Assembly (NCBI GenBank): GCA_030268105.1
Contig: BSDZ01000017.1
Span: 3,328,001-3,392,000 of the forward strand
Direction: 5' to 3'
Origin: Volvox africanus
Taxonomy: Eukaryota > Chlorophyta > Chlorophyceae > Chlamydomonadales > Volvocaceae
Length of the DNA stretch: 64,000 nucleotides
This document shows positions 26,801-36,100 of the stretch, piece by piece. Position numbers and translations under genes: made by a program. Numbering within the stretch: position 1 is the stretch's first letter; each line of letters opens with the position of its first letter. A model generated the notes under the pieces. It had not been told where the DNA came from and did not search any database. It saw only the letters and a program-made list of their open reading frames with translations.

Positions 26801-29800
26801 CTTGTTGATGTAGTGGTGCTGATAGCTGCGGGAGGATGCGGTGCCCCCCAGCCCCGGGGGTACAGCAACGCAGCAGTACAGCAACACAGCAGTACAGCAA
26901 CACAGCAGTACAGAGACACAGCGACGAGGTGGTACCACTCACCTGCCCGAACACCGGTATCGGAAAATGCTGCGCTCAGTCTGCAGTGGCAACGTAAAAA
27001 AGTGGTTAAGCGGTTAGTGGTTAGGTAGTTGAGACAGACGTTACGTGGTTACGTGCGTTTAGGAAGGGAAAAAGGAAGCTAGGTTATACACTTTGTATAA
27101 AAGTATGAGATCCGCTTGGGAGATCGTACTGCAGTGTGGTTGAAGATGCTTTCAGTCCATCCTTTTGACGAAGCAAAGGAAAGTTTGCAGTGTACGGAGG
27201 AAGAATAAAAATTATATTACGTTATAAAAAACGTTTTTAGTCCGTCTAGGGTGTAATCATCTCAACAATGTGATGCACAAGATAGCGCGTCAAGTGAACG
27301 ACCTACTCCAAACAAGTGATGAGGGTTCGGGGTATAAGACGTGCCTGTGTTAAAACCCAACTACCCCCCTGCCTAAAACCGGGCGTGTAAACCCCCTCAC
27401 TGGACTCTCCGTACACAATCCCGGTGATTGATTCATGATGCCCCCCTCTGGTACTTTCCCCCCTCCCTGGACCTGTACCGGTTTCACCGTGGCTTCTCTA
27501 ATGAGCCGTGTTTCCGTACTGCCCAAGACGTGACACACATACACACAGACAGACGCACCTAGGCAGCAGCTCGATGGCCACACAGCACATCTCCGAATAG
27601 CTCTCCACCCCTCCGGACCGGGACTGGTGGTGATAGGGGGGGGGGGACACGGGGGAAGACGGGGACGGGGGAGAAAACACAAACTGCAATAACACAACCA
27701 CCAGATATATAATAACAAAAGTCGTACGACGCGGAGGAAAACGGGTGACACGTAGTGGGTTTTCTGAAAGCAGGAGGAAGGGGAAACCGGGTGGCGGGTT
27801 TCGAAGGACTTTCGACATCGTACAGCAATTAGGCAAACACCCTACCACCTCACTACGCTATGTACGGCACAACCCCAAGATAGCTTGTCCCTTGATACTG
27901 CGGGTTTGCGCATTATTCTACAACCTAAGATGCATGCTACATCCATCTGTCGTATAAGTTCCAATGCCATGTCTTGTGGTGTCTTGTCTAGTCTTGCGGT
28001 TCCTCACCTCCAACGCGACGAGTAAGGGCACCAGCAATCCCCGCTGCGCGAGCGGCCACAGCCCCGAAACCGCCGCCGCCAGCTCCGGACTGCCGTACAA
28101 CCTGGAAACGGATTGTTGGTCCGCGAGCTGTTTTGCTTACGCGACTTCAAAAAAGATCCTTCCCCCGCCCTTCGCTCCCCTTTCCCCCCTCCTCTCCGTT
28201 GTCCTCGCCACCCCTAACCCCCCTCTCTCCCCGCCCGCTGCTGGGCCCTCCCTGGCCCTGCTCGCCTTGCCCGGGCCATGTGCTCCATCAGCGCCGCCGC
28301 AGTGGCCGCCAACTCCGCAGCCACCTCCCCCCCTGGACCCCAGAGCGAGTCCGGGGGAGCTGAAAGCACTCCCGGGGCCCCCCCGCCATCTCCCACTGCC
28401 CCTGCCCCCTGCCCCGCCGGCCCTGGGGAGTGCATCTGGGGCCCTAGCAGCATCTGCAACAGATTGGTCAGGCAACACGCAGCCTGAGGGGGGGGCCCAT
28501 GTGGGCGGAAGCCCGAACCCGCACCGGGTTGCGGGTATTGGGTGGTACGAATCAGTATTCCGAGCAGCGAAAGGTTCAAGTGCGGGACGAGCATCACGTA
28601 AACACCCTATCTGTCCCCAGCCCCCGGGAACTAAGGGGTGTGTACGACAGGGGCGGGAGAGAAGGCGAATGACACGAACCAGCTGGTGCTACTGGTACTG
28701 AAGAAACAAGGACTAAACGTGGAGGTCGGATGATGGCTGAGGGGGTTTGGTGGAAGGGGGGATGCGGGGGGTGGTGGTCAAAACGAGATTCATTGCCTGA
28801 CGGATGAAGCGATGTCTACCGTAACCCCTTTCCGTACAAGTGGAGCGGCAGGCAGTCATGGCACTCCGGGGAATGCTGTTGGTGGCCAATGGGGGCAGCA
28901 GGGGGGACGGGGATACCCCATCACAACCCCTCCACACACATCACCATAATGGTTCCTATCGTTCTTCTATCTGTCTCAGTATATGGCCGGTGCCGTGGCG
29001 GCTGCTTAGTTTACGTTCCAGTTGTTTTCACATTTCCGACGACACCTCCGACGACGCCAGCCACCCGACCATAACGGCTAGTCCTCGTTCCTTCAGCACC
29101 CGCACCAGGACTCCGTTTATTCGTCTTCTAACCCCCCACACACACATACACATACACACACAACATGAGCTCCCAAGCAGTTGCCGGCGATCCGCCCATC
29201 GACCTCACAGACATCATAACAGCCCCCGGACTAAGGAACCTCCTCCCCCAACCCCCAACCCCCCTACCCCAGACCCAAAACCCATCACACTGAAGGACAC
29301 CCGCACAGCAACCCCCCTCGAGCGCCTTACCGCTGTGGCATCTCCCACCGTACGATCAGCCAGCTGCTGTCGTACGGAGCGACACAACCGGGCGAAGGCC
29401 CCTGAGCTCCGGAGTCGGACCTAATGCCGTACACGTGCATACACATACACATATAGTTAGGAAAAATGCTCCAGGGGCTTATATCTCGCGGGACGCGTAG
29501 CGGACGAGTGGTTGGGAAGTGGTTGGGAAGTGGTTGGGAAGTGGTTGGGAAATGGTGCGGACGCATCTGCGGGGTTATCAGACCGGCTTGCTGGGCCCCT
29601 GGCGAGCAGAGCACCGGCTCCGTCAACACAGCTGGGTTGCCCCCAAGGTACGTCGATTGCTCGAGCGGAGACAAGGAGGGGAGGCAGACAGGAGGGACCC
29701 CCCCCCCCGCCGTACTGCTGTTGAGAAAAGAAACACAACTTATTACCCAGTGTGCAATAACCAGGAGATGAGCCTCCCTGGAGGTGGGCCCCGCAGGAGC

Positions 29801-31925
29801 ATCCCCCCTTCCCCTAATACCCTGGGAAACTGGTGCCAACTACACATGCGGTATCGCCCCAGTACCTGACCCAGCCGTCCGTCCGTCCGTCGGTCCGTCC
29901 GTCCCTCCTTTCCCCCGCCCTCAGCGCCGCCATAAGCACCTGCATGTCCTGAGGCACCTGCCCCACCAGCCCCGGCGCAACCAACACAAACCGACAGAAC
30001 GCCGACAGACACTCCGGGTAGCCGCCCAAGAAGAGGGGAGGCGGGGGGCCGGCGCCGCCGCCACCCCCACACAGAGCCCCGGGTGCGGCGGCGACAGTGG
30101 CAGCACCGACCGGTGATCCGGCCTTCCTTGAATTGACATCTGGATCCAGATCCAATGCGGGTCGCAACACTGCCAACACAAGGCCCAGCAACCGCGACAG
30201 CTGCTGCTGCTGCCCCACCACTGCCGGTGCAGCAACGACCCCTTCGGCGGTCAGATTGCCTTGTTGCTGCTGTCTTGCTGCTAGCAAGCGAGCGAGAGCG
30301 GCGAAGAGGCAGTGGGGGTGTTGCGCCAGGCGGCGGCGCAGATGTGCAGCAGCGTGTTCGGCGGCGGAAGCCTCCAACGCGCCGCTGCTACTGCTGCTAC
30401 TGCTGCCTGTGGAGATGGGGGGAGAGCGCGGGATCCACAACCAGCTTACAAACCTAAACACACACATGCATGCACACCGTACGTCAGCGCCGAGCCAGAC
30501 GTCATCACACACGCGCAAGAGATGTCGGCACCTCAAACCAGATGAACCCAGCCCCCCGCCCCCCTCCCCCCCGCCCCCAGCCCCCCACGATGTCCCCCAC
30601 CCACCTGTCGCTGGCAAACATTTCCACGACGCGGCGTCTGTCAGCAGCGCCGCCAGCCGAATGGCCACCGCATCAATCACCAGGTCGCTGCCCACTGCCG
30701 CCACTGCCGCCACCGCTGCCGTCCCGGAGGGTGCGGCCGCAGCTAGAGGTGCGGTTGCGGCCGCCAAGCCGCGGCTCTGCTGCCCATCCCCCTGCTGCTG
30801 GTGGTGGCGAGGGGGAGCCGCATCCAGCCTCCTCGGCGACCCCACGAGGCGGCAGCAGGTGCTCAGCAGCCGCCACGCCTGCTCCCTCCAGGCCGCCTGA
30901 TGGCGTGGCGATGGATGGGCCGGCCGGGGGGAGTAGGGGAGCAGCGGGGGAGGAGCGAAGAGGAATAAATGAGAGATGGTAGCGCTGTAGAGAGGCTGCT
31001 GTAAAGCAGCCGGGAAAGGGGTAGGTCAGTGATCCAACGTCATGTACCCAACGTAAAGGGGGACGAAACGCGCAGAGGCGGGATGAGAAAATGGCTCACC
31101 AAGAAAGCGGAGGCGATGAAATACACACGCACACACACACACACACACACATACACACATTTCACGTACACAAGGCCGCATGAACATGGGTGCAATAGAC
31201 CCCAGGCAATAGATCTTGGGCGTGCCCTGACCCCATCCCCCACACACACACCCGGCCACCAATCCACCCACCCGCCGCGGCTCTTCGCCCATGAGCCCCA
31301 GGGCCAGGTAACTGTCCCGCGGGTCGGTCGCACTACACGTGCGCAGCAGCAGTGCCAGTGACCCGCGGATCATGTTGGACAGGGGACTGCCCGGCGGCGG
31401 CAGCGGCACGGCCATCCCGGCTGCAGCTGACGACACGGCGAAGCCGTCCCAAACAGCCATCCCTGGAGATGACCCAGTGGCCGCCATGCCAGGCGTCGTC
31501 GGGGATGGCTGCACCGCCGGAAGTGAGTGCGCCGCCGCCGCCGCCGCCGCCGCCACGGTGGGCTTCAGTAGGAATAGGAGTGGCGGAAGCAGCTTGTCTG
31601 TAAGGCAGGGCACCCGGCGGCAGAAGAGGAGGTCACTACTGTATAGGGCGAGTTGCAGGCCCTCCCGCTATCCAACCCCCGTCGTCTCCCCCACATCCTC
31701 CCCAGCCACTGCCAACCTGCCACTTCCCGGCCGCTGAGCCGCGCTGCCGGCGACCCCACCATTGGGCCGTACGACGCCACCCACTCTGAAACCAGCGTCT
31801 CCCGCAGCTGCCGTCGTGCGCGGTGCCCCCTCCATATGCGTTGTATCACCCCCGCCGCGCGGGCTCTCTGCTTCGCTCCGCTCCGGGCCACCCGTTCCGC
31901 CCGCACCGCCTCCAGGAGCTCATCC
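18106..31925 (-). CDS. HECT E3 ubiquitin ligase, UPL7/UBE3B-UBE3C type (first exon unresolved)
   Basis: Transfers ubiquitin from E2 to substrates through a HECT thioester. Exons in transcript order: 31717-31925, 31272-31597, 30605-30896, 29940-30406, 29331-29401, 29162-29230, 29046-29127, 28314-28483, 28008-28101, 27559-27623, 26943-26980, 26203-26398, 25730-25937, 25341-25530, 24750-24976, 24511-24573, 23968-24078, 23605-23688, 23198-23226, 22835-22896, 21866-21973, 21398-21477, 21014-21079, 20385-20503, 19910-20021, 18795-19085 and 18106-18279. They give about 1333 residues in one frame. An IQ motif ([18 protein letters not shown]) lies near the N-terminus, then helical repeat-like sequence, then [16 protein letters not shown] landmarks are [57 protein letters not shown] and the catalytic Cys in [15 protein letters not shown]; the end is AGFELS. 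Exons 5-8 and 13 are less certain. The start codon lies upstream of 31925. Confidence 0.88.
19381..19732 (+). repeat. (GGAGAA)n hexamer array, about 58 copies
   Basis: A 350-bp nearly perfect GAGAAG hexamer array with a few GGGGAA or GGAGGAG interruptions. It lies in the HECT-ligase intron between exons 19910-20021 and 18795-19085. On the transcript strand it is TTCTCC, a pyrimidine tract. Lys-Glu and poly-Arg frames across it are repeat artefacts. Confidence 0.97.
20797..20966 (+). repeat. (ACC/ACA)n trinucleotide array
   Basis: About 170 bases of CCACCA changing into ACAACC and ACAACA units, in the ligase intron between exons 21014-21079 and 20385-20503. Poly-Thr and poly-Val frames here are not genes. 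Confidence 0.95.
22100..22290. other. AT-rich patch in HECT-ligase intron
   Basis: A stretch of about 190 bases with A/T runs and several AAAAACGG-like units, in contrast to the GC-rich intron around it. It sits next to the AGAGGGG array. Nothing coding is visible. Confidence 0.5.
22317..22638 (+). repeat. (AGAGGGG)n heptamer satellite, about 46 copies
   Basis: 322 bases of essentially perfect 7-bp AGAGGGG units. It lies in the ligase intron between exons 22835-22896 and 21866-21973. Because 7 is not a multiple of 3 and the unit lacks stops, all frames stay open on both strands. Confidence 0.97.
22934..23012 (+). repeat. (GGGGGT)n array
   Basis: About 80 bases of GGGGGT/GGGGGC units in the ligase intron just upstream (minus sense) of the exon at 22835-22896. 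Confidence 0.9.
26853..26920 (+). repeat. 16-bp minisatellite (CAGTACAGCAACACAG)
   Basis: Three to four tandem 16-bp units in the ligase intron next to the 38-nt exon 26943-26980. Confidence 0.85.
29508..29553 (+). repeat. 11-bp minisatellite (GTGGTTGGGAA), 4 copies
   Basis: Four tandem units of GTGGTTGGGAA, the last diverging to GAAATGG, in the ligase intron between exons 29940-30406 and 29331-29401. Confidence 0.9.
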
Positions 31926-33102
31926 CTGGAGCAATTTACGAGTGTGTGTGTGTGTGTGTATGGAGGGGGAAGGAGCGGGTGTGGAGGAAGGGCATCTTGG
32001 TACCACGACCAGTGACTCATGCAGTTCAGGTCCTTTCCGTCAAGTAAGGTAATTCCACTTCCTAATCAGGAGCTAGCGGGAAGTAAGGTTTTGGATTTGG
32101 GGCTGGAAGGGTACGCTGCAGCACGACGTGCGATGCACGTGCGTGGCACGTTCTGTTGCGGTTCAGATCGTGCAGCTGTGTCGATTCAAGCTGTAAAGTT
32201 GGAGCAGATAAAGGATGCGTTTCCATGGGGCCAAAGCACGTGCTTTGAGACGAGTGCGGGGAAGCCGCGAGCGTAGAGGGGCTTGGGACAAGCAGACGGG
32301 GGGAAGGGGACGAGGGTTGGGGACAAGGTCCGCCAGCTATTGGAGGTGACACCTTTCATCCACTACCACCAAAGATTACAGTGTTAGACACCATTCGGAT
32401 TCTTGTGCAAAAATCATGGATTGCCTCACTGGTGACAGGGTCCTTGACTTTTGTCAACTGAAGACCATGACAACTTGCGCACCTAGTTTGTTCTTTTTGC
32501 GTTGCGCCACCTAGTCCACGCATATTGAAAAAGTATTCAATGTTTGACGCCAACGAGTGGAACTGCGAGCGGGAGGTATCGAAAACAAAACATGCTGTGG
32601 GTCGTGCAAGTAATTGAGAGCTGGCGTTACAAGGGAATTTCATGAATTTATGCCAATATTCAACATTCAGGGTATTGATGCCGGTAACGACGCAGTCCTG
32701 TACGGCGGCAATTTTTAAGAAATGGGTGGCTAAGTACAACTTCGAACGTTGGGCAAAGTTATGAATGGATCCTAGTAACGTTTGAGAAGGATAATAAATT
32801 CATTTCTCGCAACGCAATCCTCCAAGCTGACGCTTATTAGCACCGCGGCTTCCTCTTTTCTTAATATCTACTATCAAGGTATCGTCGGCATGAGGTTGAG
32901 CATGAGCATGTGACGGACATATGTGCGTCCTTTCACGTGTTTTTTTGGATTTATCTATCTGAAAGCTTTGAAACGGATGGTTGTACGAACGTCACCGTTA
33001 CGATTAGTGCTGTATAATTAAATTACAGCTCTAACTCAAGATTATCATAAAGTGGCATAACCAGTTAAATTCTACTAACACATTACTACATACAATTTAG
33101 AA
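31926..33102. promoter_or_regulatory. Divergent gap between HECT ligase and ammonium transporter
   Basis: This must contain the missing first exon and promoter of the ligase (-) and the promoter of the ammonium transporter (+). A possible ligase start is the ATG at 32019 on the minus strand (MSHWSW, weak GTACCA donor in matching phase), which I do not trust. The 32356-32793 part carries a separate open frame. Sequence at 32760-33100 is clearly AT-richer than the genes. Confidence 0.4.
32356..32793 (-). CDS. Unassigned reading frame of about 146 codons
   Basis: Open frame on the minus strand ending in TGA at 32356-32358 and open back to a TGA near 32796. It has no ATG at its 5' end, so it would be an exon or a fragment. 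The predicted chain is of normal complexity, unlike the repeat-driven frames nearby. It has segments such as IHNFAQRSKLYLATHFLKIAA, LNVEYWHKFMKFPCNASSQLL and a CASCHG motif near the end. Base composition is close to 45% GC, lower than the surrounding genes. I do not recognise a family. It could be a remnant of a mobile element or of an exon of an unseen gene. Confidence 0.3.
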   Translation of the reverse strand, partial: YPSQTLLGSIHNFAQRSKLYLATHFLKIAAVQDCVVTGINTLNVEYWHKFMKFPCNASSQLLARPTACFVFDTSRSQFHSLASNIEYFFNMRGLGGATQKEQTRCASCHGLQLTKVKDPVTSEAIHDFCTRIRMVSNTVIFGGSG

Positions 33103-36100
33103 ATGAGCGCTTCGCCTATAGCCACGGCTATCAGCAGTTGCGATGCACTAACGAAAACGTCCTTGGGGGACATCGGGCTCAATAAAGATGAAATATCGAG
33201 GCTGTGTTCGGACGGCTGCCGGGACTTCCAGGATTGCTTGAATGTGTACTTGTTGGGCCAAACGGCCGCAACGAAGGCAAAGGCCTTTGAAGTTTCCGAC
33301 AGTTTAGACGTCGCGTTCATGCTATATAACAGCTATTTGGTCTTCATGATGCAGCTTGGTGAGAAACGCGCCGCAATCCTGAGATCCCTCGTCGAGAACT
33401 TGACGAGAAGAACAATTGCGAGCCTCCTGGACGAAACCCCCGTTTACTAACTTAATCTGGGTTCACGTTGCGTTTCCTCTTGCAGGTTTTGCTGTGGTAA
33501 GTGAGCTTGGCACAGCCGCCTTGCTTAACCGCTAGGGCTTGCCTTCTCCTGCGAGACGCGGCGATTCTGTTCTATCCTATTCCTGCCTTGCAGCTCTGTG
33601 CGGGATCGCTACGTTCCAAAAACTGTGAGTATACGGTGTTTCCGGGGTCCAGGCCACCAGGTTCCTAACGGTACCGTCATCATACTCGTCACCCATTTGA
33701 AAGCCCATTGTGCGGAAATGTCAGAGCGACATATATCTATAATTTAATATATTTTATCCTACAAGCTGTTGAGGCAGACCTGACCTTGATCTGAGGACGT
33801 GGCTCCACGTGTTTACTGTGCGCAGGTATGAACATTTTGCTCAAGAACGTTCTGGACTCCTGCGTCGGCGCAATTGGGTTTTATTTGTTCGGGTAAGTTC
33901 ATGTTGATACGTGCACATCCTTGAGACGCCCGCGGCCTGTTCATCCTTTCGTACATCTTCGGGACTCAACGTCTCCACGTGCGAGTCGTGAGCTACATTC
34001 CGCGCACAGTATTCCCGTGGGCTTTGGATGACTTTGGGAGTCGTGTTCTTTTTCGTAACCAAACATGTTCTGCCCGTATTCCCAAAGCGAGCCCTCCATT
34101 CGCGCACACCATTCCTTGCCCGTTGCCTGGCCTGACGCACAGTTACGCCTTCGCCTACGGTCTCAAGCCCCACGATGCCAGCAATGGTAGGTCCATATGT
34201 AAGCTTTACAATCCTATAATTGTGACCCGACGGCGCAGCGCGGACATCGTACGAGCCCCTACCACCACCACCACCACTACCTTGAACGTACATGTACTCG
34301 GTCACTGCGTGAGACTGTTGCACCAATCATGAATGCTCCGCGCCGCACGTTCTACTTCAGTTTTTATAAAAAAATTATTTTACATATCTAACATCCATAT
34401 AGGAACTGCACATGCAAATAACGCCTTAGCCCAACGGCCCCAGTCGATTTTCGTCCGCACCACGGGTTGCGGCGGCTACCCTACCTCACCCAACTCCAGC
34501 GAAAATCAAATACAACTGCGATCAGATGATATCACTGGGGGATTCTTTAATTTTATATTATATTATGTTTTAACTAAAAAAAATTTTAAAATTCTTGCCG
34601 TTGCGAATATGTGCGCGCACACAACAGGTTTTATCGGCAACTGGAACTTCGCGCTCAGGTAGGTACTAGGTAGGGTGGGGCAACTGAAGCCCTTAGCGTC
34701 AGTTGCAAGCTGCGGGCGTGAAATCGTCAGGCTGGACACAGCTTCACGCGGCTTGGGTGATCGGGAAACATAAATCAACGTCGAAAAATGTTAAATAGCA
34801 TCGCACCCACCATCACGTTGATCGTTTGGCGGACTTTGCCGGCCATTGGTGTCCACCGGCCGGTGCAGAGTCCGGCATGAGTACATTTGGGGGGCGGGTA
34901 TCATTATCTCCCGAGTGGGCGGTGCTCCAGGCCCAGCTCGATGATAACGCTGTTGGTCGACCCACGATGCCCTCCTTATGGCGGGCGCAGACTGCGCTGC
35001 ACCGTACCACTTCACGCACGCCTTCCTGGAGCTGTTGAAATCCCCATAGCTCAACAATGATAAGCTGCTCGGAACCCCCCCCTCATCAGCCGATGCGCAA
35101 CTTCCCCTCGGCTGGGCCCTCCCTGAAGCTTCCCTCCCCCGCCCCGCCAACCCCAACCCCCCCCCGTCATGACGACGCCCCGGTCTGGTCCCCCTCCCCT
35201 CCTGACAGCTACACCACCAAAGCGTCGCACGAAGACAGCGATGACTTTGCCACTTTCGGTTGGCATAACTTCTTCTTCCAGTGGTCCTTCTGCGCCGCGG
35301 CCACCACCATTCTATCCGGCGCGGTAGCGGAGCGCTGCAATTTCGTTGCCTACCTGTTGTACAGCTTCTTCCTGTCGTCCTTCGTCTACCCGGTCGTGGT
35401 GCACTGGGTTTGGAGCCCCCATGGCTGGCTCTCCGCCTCCAACACGTGGGTGCTCGCACCTCGCGCGCCAAACAACAACCGCAGACTCTTGCCTGCCCGC
35501 AGACTCTCGTGCGCTCGGTGGCACATTTTGCTCCTATCCCTCCTCTCAGGTCACGGTCCACCCGTACGTCTCCCTGCCCTCCCGGCCGCATGGGCCGCAT
35601 GGGGCCTTATCTTAGGGCTAGGATGACCCCTCCTGTACTGGTACCAGTCTCGCCATCCACTGCTGTCCGTACCTCCTTCCCCTTCCATCTGTTGATGCAA
35701 CTGCAACTTACACTACTGTAACTGCAACTTCTACTACTACAACTGCTGTACTGCAACTTCTCCTGCAACTGCAACTGCAACTGCAACTTCTCCTGCAACT
35801 GCAACTGCAACTGCAACTTCTCCTGCAACTGCAACTGCAACTGCAACTTCTCATGCAACTGCAACTGCAACTGCAACTTCTCCTGCAACTGCAACTGCAA
35901 CTTCTACTGCAACTGCTGCTGTGCAGGGTTCACGACGGCAACGCTTCTATCCTCAGAGTGGGCGCCGTCGACTTCGCGGGTAGCGGCGTCGTGCACATGA
36001 CTGGTGAGGCGCGGAGGAGGAGGAGGAGGAGGCGGTGGTGGTCGGGGAGGAGGAGCAGGAGGAGGAGGAAGATCAGGAGGAGGAGGAAGAGCAGGAGGAG

